Origin: Candidatus Jordarchaeia archaeon
Lineage (GTDB): Archaea > Asgardarchaeota > Jordiarchaeia > Jordiarchaeales > Jordiarchaeaceae
DNA length: 38,451 bases
Assembly: GCA_018383815.1 (NCBI GenBank)
Contig: JAHAWU010000019.1
Span: 1 to 38,451 of the forward strand
Direction: 5' to 3'
A program made the translations under genes and the position numbers. This document shows, in pieces, positions 17,286 through 26,488 of this stretch; within the stretch, counting starts at the first letter, position 1, and each line of letters opens with the position of its first letter. Below the pieces are notes generated by a model. That model had not been told where the DNA came from and did no database searches. It saw only the letters and a list, made by a program, of their open reading frames with translations.

Positions 17286-18080
17286 TTATTTGAATACTGG
17301 TTTTCTCTTTTCTATGAAGGCGGTTAGTCCCTCAATGAGGTTTTCTCTCTCTTCCACTGCGAATTTCATGAAGATTTCTTGTTCCAGTTTTAAGCCTTCT
17401 TCTAAGGGTAGGTCTCGGCTTTTGTTCGCCAAGTATTTCATGTATTTTAGGCCGCCGGGATTTTTTTCCGCGATTCTCAGGGCTAGTTTCTCCGCTTCTT
17501 CCATTAGTTTGTCAGCGGGCACCACCTGGTGGACTAGTCCCATGGCTTTGGCCTCTTCTGCGGAGACCCATCTGCCTGTGAATAGTAGGTATTTTGCGTT
17601 TTGGTCCCCTATTTTTCTAGGCAAACGTTGAGAGCCTCCTCCACCCGGAATCAGGCCGAAGTTGGAGTGATAGTCTCCTATTCTGGCATTGTCCGCCATT
17701 AATACGATGTCGCAGCAGAGAATGAGTTCCAAGCCCCCGGCCAGGGCGAAGCCGTTTACCGCAGCAATTACGGGCAATCTGGTTTTTTCACAGTTGCTGA
17801 AGGCCTCATTTAGGGTGGTAATCATTTCCCAGCCCTTCTCAAAACCCTCATCAAGTAGGGACCTTACAAATTTTAGGTCTGCGCCTGTGGAGAATGTTCC
17901 ACCAGAACCAGTAATAATCAGAACCCTAATCTTGCGGTTATCTTCCAGGCTCCGCACAGCTTCCAAGAACTCCTTTGCCAGTTGGTAATTCCAGCTATTC
18001 ATAGCCTCGGGTCGATTTAGAGTTATTTTCGCTATTCCTTTTTCTTCGTCTTTCTCAAGAATTAAACACTCATAAGACAT
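17286..18080 (-). CDS. Enoyl-CoA hydratase/isomerase (crotonase) family protein
   Basis: A 264-residue crotonase, a hexameric cytoplasmic enzyme family acting on acyl-CoA thioesters. Oxyanion-hole strands are clear: STGADLKF (64-71) and [16 protein letters not shown] (109-124). Glu118 matches the catalytic Glu144 of rat enoyl-CoA hydratase, but the position of Glu164 is His138 ([14 protein letters not shown]), so simple hydration by the two-Glu mechanism is doubtful; an isomerase, hydrolase or dehydratase-type activity is possible. ATG 18080 has GGAGG about 14 bases upstream and a TATA-like CTATTTAAAAA behind it. It may work with the acyl-CoA ligase encoded upstream on the same strand, although 400 bases separate them. 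Confidence 0.85.
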   Translation of the reverse strand: MSYECLILEKDEEKGIAKITLNRPEAMNSWNYQLAKEFLEAVRSLEDNRKIRVLIITGSGGTFSTGADLKFVRSLLDEGFEKGWEMITTLNEAFSNCEKTRLPVIAAVNGFALAGGLELILCCDIVLMADNARIGDYHSNFGLIPGGGGSQRLPRKIGDQNAKYLLFTGRWVSAEEAKAMGLVHQVVPADKLMEEAEKLALRIAEKNPGGLKYMKYLANKSRDLPLEEGLKLEQEIFMKFAVEERENLIEGLTAFIEKRKPVFK

Positions 18081-18484
18081 GCATCAATTTCCTCCAGTAA
18101 CCATTTTTAAATAGACGCGTTTCCACTCATTCGATTCAAAATAAGATATATTCTTTTCGCATAGTTTAGAATTGCACAATTGATTCGGTGCTGTCTTTTA
18201 TAGCCTTTTAGGTTTATGCAGCCCTTTTTGATAAAAGCGAGAAACATCCCCTCAATAAGGCTCGGTTTTTACGATTATACGACCATTTTTCCATATGTGT
18301 TTAAAGCGTAAACAAGAAGGGCAACGCGTTAACTGCACATAGTTGGAAAAATATAGACGTCGAATATTTTTGCTCGGGGTTTGGCCTTTCCTTATTTCCT
18401 GGCTAGGTGAATGGAAATGCTTGGTTTGGGTAAAAGGTGAGTGTTTAAAATTGTTATTTGCCTTTTTGTGTGTTCTTTGATTTT
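18081..18484. other. Intergenic region upstream of the crotonase gene
   Basis: About 400 bases. On the minus strand it holds GGAGG and TTTAAA-rich sequence for the crotonase transcript near 18090-18117. The rest is AT-rich with no gene or RNA that I can support. Confidence 0.4.
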
Positions 18485-20212
18485 TTAGGGATTGGTGTTT
18501 TTAGGCTTTTTTGCTAGCTCCATTTCTCTCAGTTTTCTTCTAAAAACTTTTCCCACAGCGGTTCTGGGAATTGCGTCAATGAATTCTACTATTCTGGGCC
18601 ACTTGTATCCTGCCATTTTTTCCTTTGACCAATCAATGATTTCCTGTTCCTTAATTTTGCCCTTGTACTCGTCTTTAAGTACCACGAAGGCCTTAATGTT
18701 TTCTCCAATTTTGGGGTCCGGGACGCCAATTACTACGCATTGCAGTACTGCAGGATGATTTAACAGTTCGCTTTCCACATCGTCGGGCATAACCTTGTAG
18801 CCCTTATACTTGATTATGTCTTTGAATCGCCCCATTATGTAGAAGTAGCCATTCTCATCCATTCGGGCCAAGTCACCCGTGTGAAGCCAGCCATCCTCAG
18901 TTATTGTTTCCCTCGTCTTTTCAGGCTGCTTCCAGTAGCCCTTCATCACCTGTGGTCCTCGAACCATAAGTTCGCCTACCTCCCCTGGCGGAAGTTCCCG
19001 TGTTCCAGTTTCAAGGTCCACAACTTTTGCGTCGGTGTCTATTATTGGTATTCCTATACTGTTTCCTATTTTGGGCAGCCATGGAGGCTGGCTGTGGGTT
19101 ACTGGGCTGGCCTCTGATAGACCATATCCCTGACCCACATCGAGGTTTGTGACCTTTTTCCACTTATCAGAAATCACAGTCTGCAGAGTATCTGCGCCGG
19201 ATATTGCCAGTTTTAAAGAGGAGAGATCGTACTTTCCAAAACTGGGGTGGTTTACCAAAACAAAATACATGAGTGGAATTCCCAGAAAAGCTTCACTTTT
19301 GTACTTTTCAATGTCCCTCATTACCACTTCGGGGTCGAATCCTGCATACATTATCATCATTGATTTTGCATATATGTAGGATTGAACCATGGTGAATCCG
19401 AAAACGTGGCACATGGGCAGAGTGGCAATAACTGTGCCCTTACCTGCTCTGGATCTGTCATCTCCCCACTGTGCATGGGCGCTGGCTATTACGTCTGCCA
19501 CTATGTTATAGTGGGTAAGCATCACCCCCTTGGGTAACCCTGTGGTTCCTCCACTATACATTAGTGCACAGACGTCCTCCTTCGGGTTTATTGTGACATC
19601 TGGGGGTTTGGGGGGGTACTTTTCAATCATATCTGCGAAGTTTATGGTTCCCGGTATTTTCTCGCCCACTACTATTACGTTTTCTAGTTCCACCTCCTCC
19701 CTTGTTTTCTCAACCACGGGGTAGAGGTTAGAGGTACAGATGAGTGTATCTATAATTCCACTATCTCTCACAATGTGGGCGATGTCTGGGGATTTAAGTA
19801 GAGGGTTTACGGGAGTGACCGCTCCCCCCGTCTGGGTGATTCCATAAAGGGAAAATACAAATTCGGGAGTGTTTGCCATAAATACTGCTACGGAGGAATC
19901 TTTTCCCACCCCAAGGTCTGCCAGCGCCGCAGCAATTTTGTCACTGTAGTACATTAGTTCACGGTAAGTGTACTTCTTTTCCTGAGGAGTATAGTAGACC
20001 GCCACATTATTAGGATAATTCTCCGCAGCATCCCTTCCAAAATAATGTATAGGTATTTCAGGATACTTAATAGTCCGAGGAATGTTTACCTTCTTTCCCT
20101 CATAAGTAGCTTCTCGGTACCATTTCTCCCAGGGGCGATTGGGACGAACCCAGGGACTGGGATTCTCAAAATCAAACACAACTTCAAATAGCGACTCCTT
20201 CTCTCCACTCAA
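18485..20212 (-). CDS. Acyl-CoA ligase (AMP-forming), FadD-like
   Basis: About 575 residues of the acyl-adenylate superfamily. It activates a carboxylic acid with ATP and CoA to an acyl-CoA through an acyl-AMP intermediate. Motifs in order: the P-loop-like ALMYSGGTTGLPKGVMLTHYN, GYGLSEASPVTH, GWLHTGDLARMDENGYFYI, GRFKDIIKYKGYKV (hinge), HPAVLQCVVIGVPDPKIGE and PRTAVGKVFRRKLRE with the catalytic Lys. The conserved core is complete. The start is set at TTG 20212 because GGAGGT lies six bases before it; the frame also has GTG 20230, which would place that site inside the gene. The substrate may be a fatty or aromatic acid. Its presence next to the CoA-ester operon at 22527 suggests it feeds that pathway. 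Confidence 0.88.
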   Translation of the reverse strand: MSGEKESLFEVVFDFENPSPWVRPNRPWEKWYREATYEGKKVNIPRTIKYPEIPIHYFGRDAAENYPNNVAVYYTPQEKKYTYRELMYYSDKIAAALADLGVGKDSSVAVFMANTPEFVFSLYGITQTGGAVTPVNPLLKSPDIAHIVRDSGIIDTLICTSNLYPVVEKTREEVELENVIVVGEKIPGTINFADMIEKYPPKPPDVTINPKEDVCALMYSGGTTGLPKGVMLTHYNIVADVIASAHAQWGDDRSRAGKGTVIATLPMCHVFGFTMVQSYIYAKSMMIMYAGFDPEVVMRDIEKYKSEAFLGIPLMYFVLVNHPSFGKYDLSSLKLAISGADTLQTVISDKWKKVTNLDVGQGYGLSEASPVTHSQPPWLPKIGNSIGIPIIDTDAKVVDLETGTRELPPGEVGELMVRGPQVMKGYWKQPEKTRETITEDGWLHTGDLARMDENGYFYIMGRFKDIIKYKGYKVMPDDVESELLNHPAVLQCVVIGVPDPKIGENIKAFVVLKDEYKGKIKEQEIIDWSKEKMAGYKWPRIVEFIDAIPRTAVGKVFRRKLREMELAKKPKNTNP

Positions 20213-20296
20213 ACTTAAACCTCCAAACACGCACTTTTTAAAATATATTAATCAACACTAAATAAAAATGCTTCTATCCCATCATTGGAGGAACCT

Positions 20297-20308
20297 TTAA
20301 TATATAAA
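20297..20308 (+). promoter_or_regulatory. TATA-like box for the CooC-type ATPase gene
   Basis: TTAATATATAAA in the short divergent gap between the acyl-CoA ligase and the ATPase. The transcript start would fall near 20330, leaving a leader containing GGAGGT at 20355-20360 before the TTG at 20367. Confidence 0.45.
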
Positions 20309-20366
20309 TTTTTTAATACTTTAATTGGGTACTGACAGTGGTAGGCTCATAGTTGGAGGTTTACTG

Positions 20367-21137
20367 TTGACCAATTCTTCCATAATTGCTGTGGCGGGTA
20401 AGGGAGGAGCGGGCAAAACAGTTATCACAGCCCTCATAGCCATGATCCTCAAAGATGTTTCCGGGCTTCGCCTGCTTCTCATTGATGGTGACCCTTCAAC
20501 ATCCCACCTTGCAAGAATACTAGGACTTAGGGTAGAGCAGACACTGGAAGACGTTAGGAAAAACGTCATAAAAGTGGCGGATGAAGGAGACGAGGAAGAA
20601 AAGATAGAAACGGTGAAATCACTAGACTATCACCTTCTTGAAGCTCTAGTTGAAGATAAAGGTTTTAACCTCCTAGCCCTGGGCACTCCAGAGAGTCCGG
20701 GTTGTTTTTGTCCCGCAAACACTCTCCTTAGAGACGCCATTGAAACCCTATCAAAAAACTTTGACATAACCATCGTTGACTGCGAAGCAGGACTGGAACA
20801 GATAAACAGAAAAGTGGTCAGATCTGTGAACAAACTCCTAATAGTCACCGACCCCACACTAAGAGGCCTCCAAACCGCAGAAGCAATAAGGAAAACCGCC
20901 GACAAATACACCCACCACCAGGAATCAGGGCTCATAATAAATAGGATAAGAAGCCCAGACGAGGCAAGTAAAATAATAAAGCGGGCGGAGGAGATCTCGC
21001 TAAGGGTGCTTGGTACTGTGCCTGAAGACGAAAACATCACAAAACTGGACATTCTTGGAAAGCCCATAACTGAAATTCCGAGCAGTGCGCCAAGCCTAAA
21101 AGCCATGAAGAAAATTTGTGAAAAAATTAAATTCTAG
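20367..21137 (+). CDS. CooC/AcsF-type MinD-family ATPase (nickel or metal-cluster maturation)
   Basis: A 256-residue P-loop ATPase of the deviant-Walker MinD/CooC group. AVAGKGGAGKTVITALIA is the deviant Walker A with its signature Lys; LLIDGDPSTSHLARILG is the A' motif; ITIVDCEAGLEQINR is Walker B; LIVTDPTLRGLQTAEAI follows. The segment GCFCPANTLLRD carries the Cys-x-Cys at the place where CooC dimers bind a metal ion. In bacteria and methanogens such ATPases insert Ni into CODH or acetyl-CoA synthase. TTG 20367 is chosen because GGAGGT lies six bases upstream; an upstream in-frame TTG (20325) lacks one. Stops overlap by four bases with the convergent UroD-family gene. Its location near a CdhC-like gene at 28086 is notable. 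Confidence 0.82.
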   Translation: MTNSSIIAVAGKGGAGKTVITALIAMILKDVSGLRLLLIDGDPSTSHLARILGLRVEQTLEDVRKNVIKVADEGDEEEKIETVKSLDYHLLEALVEDKGFNLLALGTPESPGCFCPANTLLRDAIETLSKNFDITIVDCEAGLEQINRKVVRSVNKLLIVTDPTLRGLQTAEAIRKTADKYTHHQESGLIINRIRSPDEASKIIKRAEEISLRVLGTVPEDENITKLDILGKPITEIPSSAPSLKAMKKICEKIKF

Positions 21138-22174
21138 ACCCTTCTCCTGGGATATTTCCCATATTTTCTGAAGGCTCTAATCATGGCGTCTACGTTTTCA
21201 GGTTTAAGGTCTATCGCCTCGGGTTGGGGGTAAGCTCTTCCCATAAAGCCTCCATCAAAGCTTCCTAGAACCTTAATCATGTGCTTTGCGGCTTCCTCTA
21301 TTTCTTCCCTAGTTCCAGTTTGGAGCGTTTTTTGAATATCTACCACACAGAAGAAACAAATCTTCCCCCCAAAATCTCTTCCCAACCGATCCACCCCCAA
21401 AAGTTCAGGCTGATCCAATTGTAGAACGTCCAGCTCAATTTCAACTAGGTCTCCTATTATATCATAGATGTGGCCACAGCTGTGGAGGAAGAAATGCATT
21501 CCTCGACTATGGGCGGCTTTAATCATCTTCTCGTAGCGGGGCTTGAAGAATTCCCTCCAAATCTGGGGGCGCATCCATAATCCCTGCTGCGTACCGAAAT
21601 CATCGTAGGCAATTACTCCATGAGCCCCCCGAGAACTCCACATGTCAATCAATCCCAAGTAAAAATCTGTTACTCGGTCTGCGAGCTCCTCCGCCATCTT
21701 CCTCTCCAGGTAAATATCCTTAAGAATTGTGTCCGCCCCTCTAAGAAACTGTAGACGTTGAAAAAGAGTTATTTCCAAGCTGCCGAGGACATACCTATCT
21801 TCTGCCCAAGTGGAAATTTGGTGCTCAGCACATGGGATCTCAAATGTAAAATCCCCAATATTGTACGGGATGGGGTCTGTAAACCGCTCCTCCCGATAGG
21901 GGTCGGGAAACTCGTAATCCTCCAATTTTTCCCAAGAGGTAATGGGTGGGATAACAACATTTCCCATTGTTTTTCCTCCCAAGTTATCCCAGACGCACCC
22001 CCATTCATCCTCTCCCTTTCGACTTGGCTTCCAATCCCTAGGGTGAGTGTAAAGTACCTCGATAAAATCACTTTCAATCCAGGGATTCTCAGGATTCAAT
22101 AATAAGCGATAAACAGGCACCCATTCTGGAGAGCGGAATTCGATAGCTCGCACAGCATTCTCCAAGCGTTCCAT
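21134..22174 (-). CDS. Uroporphyrinogen decarboxylase (URO-D) family protein, methyltransferase-like
   Basis: A 346-residue TIM-barrel protein of the UroD/MtaA family. Evidence is the start MERLENAVRAIEFRSPEWVPV, a central IAYDDFGTQQGLWMRP, and HSCGHIYDIIGDLVEIELDV, whose His-x-Cys-Gly is the zinc site of corrinoid:CoM-type methyltransferases (true heme UroD lacks it). In anaerobic archaea and bacteria such proteins move methyl groups between corrinoid proteins and acceptors such as CoM or tetrahydrofolate. No corrinoid protein lies in the window, so the partner is unknown. The ATG at 22174 faces an AT-rich 350-base divergent region shared with the operon at 22527. Confidence 0.78.
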   Translation of the reverse strand: MERLENAVRAIEFRSPEWVPVYRLLLNPENPWIESDFIEVLYTHPRDWKPSRKGEDEWGCVWDNLGGKTMGNVVIPPITSWEKLEDYEFPDPYREERFTDPIPYNIGDFTFEIPCAEHQISTWAEDRYVLGSLEITLFQRLQFLRGADTILKDIYLERKMAEELADRVTDFYLGLIDMWSSRGAHGVIAYDDFGTQQGLWMRPQIWREFFKPRYEKMIKAAHSRGMHFFLHSCGHIYDIIGDLVEIELDVLQLDQPELLGVDRLGRDFGGKICFFCVVDIQKTLQTGTREEIEEAAKHMIKVLGSFDGGFMGRAYPQPEAIDLKPENVDAMIRAFRKYGKYPRRRV

Positions 22175-22526
22175 GAATCCGTCTATCCTCCTTTTTTAGG
22201 AAAGCTAAAATTGTTCTTTGACTATTTTTAGATTGAAAATGTTTTTAGTCCCTATTGAAGAGAGGGCTATCCTCTATTATGATTTTATCGGTTTAGAAAC
22301 TGGTAATAAATCATAACTATATTGAGTTGAAATAGTTTCTTTACGGAAAGGTAGTAGCTAATAAAGACATATAAAGGACATTTACTATTTATTTGCCATG
22401 AAAAACATTTTTCATACTTTATCTGAAACGCTTTCAGCGTATGTTGGTTTGCTATGAAAAACATTTTTCATGCTTTGTCTAAGAAGCGAAGCTTATGTAA
22501 GTTTTGTAAGTTATGAGGTGTGTTCT
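22175..22526. other. Divergent promoter region with tandem hairpin repeats
   Basis: About 350 bases between the UroD-family gene and the reductase/dehydratase operon. The left part is AT-rich and could hold promoters for both directions. The right part contains copies B and C of a hairpin repeat (22393-22521), ending just before the operon's first start codon. Confidence 0.55.
22393..22521. repeat. Dispersed hairpin repeat, tandem copies B and C
   Basis: Two units about 56 bases apart share TTTGC-ATGAAAAACATTTTTCAT followed by ACTTT/GCTTT. ATGAAAAA and TTTTTCAT form an 8-base perfect inverted repeat. The second small hairpin differs between units: ACGC-TTTCA-GCGT in B and AAGC-GAA-GCTT in C, so pairing is kept while bases change. 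Copy C aligns to copy A at 17149. Confidence 0.65.
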
Positions 22527-23651
22527 TTGGAGGGTTTGAATAATTTTATTGAGGTTTCCTCAACTCTGCGGAACTCTTACGTTGATGATTGGAAGAAACA
22601 GGGGAAGAAAATTATTGGGTACACCTGCACCTATGCTCCAGAGGAGATAATTCACGCTGCAGGCATATTGCCCTATAGAATAAGGGGAGTAACCTGTACT
22701 GGCACCTCAAATGCTGACATTTATATGGGTAGGTTTAACTGTAGCTTCTGCCGAGCTGTCCTTGAGCTGGGCATCACGGGGGCCTACGATTTTCTTGATG
22801 GGTTCTGCTACCTTAATGGCTGTGACCACATAAGAAGGGTTTACGACAACTGGGTTAAGATAGTTAAAATTCCGTTCCACCACTTCCTACCTGTACCTCA
22901 CGTGCTCACTGAGGACGGATTTCGCTTCTATATGGAACAAGTTGAAGGCTTCAAGAAGCATGTGGAGACGCACTTTGGTGTAAAGATAACCGACGAAAAA
23001 CTCAGAGAATCAATAAGGGTTTACAACGAGAGCCGGGAGCTCTTAGAAAAACTCTACGATCTTAGAGCTAGGGAGAATCCACCGATTACTGGAGCTCAGA
23101 GCCTCAGCATAGTTGCGGCTTCTTCAGCTATGCCGAGGGAAGATTTCAACACTATACTTACTAGTTTATTGAAAGAGTTAGAGAATTCAGAGGGTATAAG
23201 GAACTATGATGCGAGACTAATGATTGTGGGGAGTGAACTTGACCAACCGAGTCTAATTGAAATTATTGAGGGTTTGGGAGGGCTTGTGGTCACTGATTCC
23301 CTTTGTTTCGGAACAAGGCAATTTAAGGGGCTGGTTAGTGGTGAGGGAGACCCTTTGGAAGCTATCGCCAAACGCTACTATTACCATAATCCTTGTCCAC
23401 GTATGTTGAGGGAATATCCCAAGAAATTAGGCTTTGTAAGAGAATTGGCAGTGAAAGCCCGAGTAGATGGGGTAATATTTGAGAAGATTGCTTTCTGCGA
23501 CCCACATGGCGTTGATAACGTTATGATAAGCAAGGAGCTGGAGGAGCAAGACATTCCCACACTGATACTGGAGAGAGACTATCTGATAAGCGATGTGGGA
23601 AGGTTCAAAACCAGAGTGCAAGCATTTCTGGAGAGAATAATGGGAGGGTAA
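22527..23651 (+). CDS. 2-hydroxyacyl-CoA dehydratase / benzoyl-CoA reductase family subunit (BcrC/HgdB type)
   Basis: About 374 residues of the HGD-D family (COG1775), whose members hold a [4Fe-4S] cluster and pass one low-potential electron to a CoA thioester. Landmarks: GYTCTYAPEEIIHAAGILPYR, GRFNCSFCRAVLELG, DGFCYLNGCDHIRRVYDNW, and FEKIAFCDPHGVDN near the C-terminus. The conserved Cys in NCSFC, NGCDH and FCDPH are cluster ligand candidates. The TTG at 22527 follows GAGGTG by six bases; an open extension upstream to 22470 is made of the hairpin repeat. First gene of a six-gene operon: the next begins seven bases after its stop. BcrC-type size suggests it pairs with one of the two larger subunits that follow. 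Confidence 0.85.
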   Translation: MEGLNNFIEVSSTLRNSYVDDWKKQGKKIIGYTCTYAPEEIIHAAGILPYRIRGVTCTGTSNADIYMGRFNCSFCRAVLELGITGAYDFLDGFCYLNGCDHIRRVYDNWVKIVKIPFHHFLPVPHVLTEDGFRFYMEQVEGFKKHVETHFGVKITDEKLRESIRVYNESRELLEKLYDLRARENPPITGAQSLSIVAASSAMPREDFNTILTSLLKELENSEGIRNYDARLMIVGSELDQPSLIEIIEGLGGLVVTDSLCFGTRQFKGLVSGEGDPLEAIAKRYYYHNPCPRMLREYPKKLGFVRELAVKARVDGVIFEKIAFCDPHGVDNVMISKELEEQDIPTLILERDYLISDVGRFKTRVQAFLERIMGG

Positions 23652-23658
23652 ATAAAAA

Positions 23659-25041
23659 ATGATGGAAAATGGAAAAGAACATGCAAGACTCATGTCCCTA
23701 ACTTTCAGTGTGGCCAACAAATTTATAGATGCCCAGGATTTAACGCAGGCTCTGTCCACCTTCACACCCGAAGAGCAGAGTGTGTTAGGAATACTTCAAA
23801 TAGCGTTGGCGGAGGTAATACGTAAGCCCAAACTCAAGGACATAGTTAGGGAGTGGATAAAGTGCAACTATGACTACTGGCATAACGTTGTTCTTAAAGG
23901 ATTAGAGGAGGGAAAGAAGGTTGTCTACTTCTACTTCACCCACTCCCCAGAAATCTATTACGCCCTGGACCTGATACCCATATGTGCAGAATACCAGCCT
24001 GCTTTAGCCTCAGCAGTGTGGACCAATGGAGCTGAAGATGGAATTGACAGGATTGAGGCTGAGGGACTACCTAGCCACCTTTGTTCAGCACAGAAGGGAA
24101 CAATGGGCTGGCTACTCATGAATAAGGTTCCCAGGCCAGACATTATAGTTAAACCCGTAGGGGTATGTGACCCTAGCAACATGGCCTACCAGTGGATGGC
24201 GGAAAAAACTGGTGCAAAGTTCATTGTTGTGGATACCCCCTACTCTCTGGATGCCCACGCCTTTAACTACTATCTAAATGAGTACAAAAAGATGATTACT
24301 AAACTTGAAGAAGCAGTGGGACAGAAACTGGATCCGGAAAGGCTCAGGCAGGTTGTGGAATGTTCAAATGAAGCCTACGAGTACTTCCTTGAAAATATGG
24401 AGTTGAGAAAAGCAGTTCCCTGTCCAGATCCCAGCCTCAGCCACTTACTATCGGCGGGAACGATGCTAACTAGCGTAGGGAGACCCGAAGCCATAGGTTA
24501 CTTTAAAGCGTGCAGGGATGTGGCAAAGAAAAATGTGGAGAGAGGGGTGGGCGTTATACCCGAGGGTATGGAGGAGATAAGGACACTCTGGATATATGTA
24601 CCTATACTTTTCGACTTCCCCTTCTTTGACTGGATAGAGGAGGAACTGGGAGCGATACACCTCTTTGACTGTCTGGACTGGTTCTTCACTCAGCCCATAG
24701 ACACCTCATCCACTGATAGCATAATAAGGGGCCTTGCTGAGAGGTCTTTTAACTGGCCTATGCACCGCCAGTCTATGGGATTTGCTGATGACTGGGTAAA
24801 CGACTTCGTGTGGCTGGCAAAGGAGTATAAGGCGGACTGCGCCATATTTGCCGGGCATGCAGCCTGTAAACACAGCTGGGGGATAAATAAACTTCTCAGC
24901 GACGCCCTCAAAAAAGAGGCAGGAATCCCCTCACTCCGCTTTGAAATGGATTTAGCAGATAAACGAATAACATCCATAGCAGACATAAAGGTCAAGTTCG
25001 CAGAGTTCATAAAAAATGTTCGAGAAAGAAAAAAGCACTAA
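23659..25041 (+). CDS. BcrB/HgdA-type large subunit, first of two paralogues
   Basis: A 460-residue HGD-D family protein of the larger (BcrB-like) class. It opens with a helical region, then KVVYFYFTHSPEIYYALDLI (the position of PEEI in the smaller subunit), SHLCSAQKGTMGW, VKPVGVCDPSNMAYQW, and a C-terminal IFAGHAACKHSWGINKLLSDA. Cys residues in SHLCSAQ, GVCDPSN and HAACKHS are probable cluster ligands. It lies seven bases after the first subunit gene and about 50-60 bases before its paralogue. In benzoyl-CoA reductase a BcrB-BcrC pair forms the substrate-binding half; this gene product probably does the same with the 374-residue subunit. The substrate cannot be read from sequence. Confidence 0.85.
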   Translation: MMENGKEHARLMSLTFSVANKFIDAQDLTQALSTFTPEEQSVLGILQIALAEVIRKPKLKDIVREWIKCNYDYWHNVVLKGLEEGKKVVYFYFTHSPEIYYALDLIPICAEYQPALASAVWTNGAEDGIDRIEAEGLPSHLCSAQKGTMGWLLMNKVPRPDIIVKPVGVCDPSNMAYQWMAEKTGAKFIVVDTPYSLDAHAFNYYLNEYKKMITKLEEAVGQKLDPERLRQVVECSNEAYEYFLENMELRKAVPCPDPSLSHLLSAGTMLTSVGRPEAIGYFKACRDVAKKNVERGVGVIPEGMEEIRTLWIYVPILFDFPFFDWIEEELGAIHLFDCLDWFFTQPIDTSSTDSIIRGLAERSFNWPMHRQSMGFADDWVNDFVWLAKEYKADCAIFAGHAACKHSWGINKLLSDALKKEAGIPSLRFEMDLADKRITSIADIKVKFAEFIKNVRERKKH

Positions 25042-25099
25042 GAAACCAGGAAGAGTGAGAGGATAATCATTTATTGAAAGAATTGGAGATTTGAAGGGA

Positions 25100-26488
25100 A
25101 TGGACGAGAGCGGCGCAGAGTTCGCAAGGAATATGGCGTTAGCCTATAAAATACAAGAAAAATTCTTGGAAAGCACTAACTTAGAGAAGGCATTAGGCTC
25201 CCTTTCGGAAGAGGAAAAGGGTATTTTGGGAATGCTTCAAATCGGACTCGCTAATTTTACCAAGCCTAAACATAGGGAAATTGCAAAGCAGTGGGTGAAA
25301 TGCAACTACCATTACTGGAATAATGTTGTCCTTAAAGGATTAGAGGAGGGAAAGAAGGTTGTCTACTTTTTCTTCACTCACTCCCCAGAAATCTATTACG
25401 CCCTGGACCTGATACCCATATGTGTAGAATTCCAGTCAGTGGCAGCCGCTTTAACATGGATGAATGGAGGCGAGCAAGGCATAGATAGGATTGAAGCCGA
25501 GGGGTTTCCCAGTCATCTCTGCTCCACCCAAAAAGTGACTATGGGCTATCTTATTTTGGGCAAGGTTCCTAAACCCGATATTATAGTTAAACCCGTGGGG
25601 GCATGTGATGCAAGCAACATGGCCTACCAGTGGATAGCTGAGAGGACCGACGCAAAATTCATTCCCATAGATGTTCCCTACTCTATGGACTCCAGAAGCT
25701 TCGAGTATTATGCTAAAGAGTTTAAAAAGATGGCTGAGAAGCTTGAGAAAGTAACGGGACAAAAGCTGGATAAAGAAAAGCTCACACAGGTTGTGGAATG
25801 TTCAAACGAAGCCTACGAGTACTTCCTTGAAGTTCTGGAGCTGAGGAAAGCCGTTCCTTGCCCTGATCCTAGCTTCAGCCACATTGCCGCGGCGGGAATA
25901 ATGCTTATAAGCATAGGGCGACCTGAAGGCATATCCTTCTTTAAAGTGTGCAGAGATCTCGCCAAAAGAAACGTGGATAAGGGAATAGGTGTAATACCCG
26001 AGGGTATGGAAGAGATAAGGACACTCTGGACTAATGTACCAATACTCTTCGATTTCTCCTTCTATGGATGGCTAGAGGAGGAGCTGGGGGCAGTACACCT
26101 CTTTGACGCACTCGACTGGTTCTTCACTCAGCCCATAGACACCTCATCCACTGATAGCATAATAAGGGGCCTTGCTGAGAGGTCTTTTAACTGGCCTATG
26201 CACCGCCAGGGTTTGGGTTATGCGGATACTTGGATAGATGACTTTGTGTGGCTGGCAAAGGAGTATAAAGCGGACTGCGCCATATTTGGAGGCCACATGG
26301 CTTGTAAGCACAGCTGGGCCTTAAACAAGCTTCTCAGCGACGCCCTCAAAAAAGAAGCGGGAATCCCCACGCTCCGCTTTGATATGGATATTGCAGATAA
26401 ACGGTTTACCTCTATAGCAGATATTAAAGCCAAGGTGACAGATTTTATAAAAAATGTTCGGGAATCTAAGCGGAGGAGTCACAAATGA
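25100..26488 (+). CDS. BcrB/HgdA-type large subunit, second paralogue
   Basis: About 462 residues, colinear with the preceding protein throughout: VVYFFFTHSPEIYYALDLIP, SHLCSTQKVTMGY, VKPVGACDASNMAYQW and IFGGHMACKHSWALNKLLSDA. Long stretches of DNA are identical between the two genes (96 bases at 24676-24771 and 26114-26209), while other parts differ by many residues, which suggests gene conversion. ATG 25100 or TTG 25091 may be the start; GGAGAT at 25085-25090 suits the ATG. Its stop overlaps the start of the first ATPase gene (ATGA), so translation is likely coupled. Two large subunits with one small subunit could mean a heterotrimer or alternative dehydratases sharing one activator. Confidence 0.83.
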   Translation: MDESGAEFARNMALAYKIQEKFLESTNLEKALGSLSEEEKGILGMLQIGLANFTKPKHREIAKQWVKCNYHYWNNVVLKGLEEGKKVVYFFFTHSPEIYYALDLIPICVEFQSVAAALTWMNGGEQGIDRIEAEGFPSHLCSTQKVTMGYLILGKVPKPDIIVKPVGACDASNMAYQWIAERTDAKFIPIDVPYSMDSRSFEYYAKEFKKMAEKLEKVTGQKLDKEKLTQVVECSNEAYEYFLEVLELRKAVPCPDPSFSHIAAAGIMLISIGRPEGISFFKVCRDLAKRNVDKGIGVIPEGMEEIRTLWTNVPILFDFSFYGWLEEELGAVHLFDALDWFFTQPIDTSSTDSIIRGLAERSFNWPMHRQGLGYADTWIDDFVWLAKEYKADCAIFGGHMACKHSWALNKLLSDALKKEAGIPTLRFDMDIADKRFTSIADIKAKVTDFIKNVRESKRRSHK

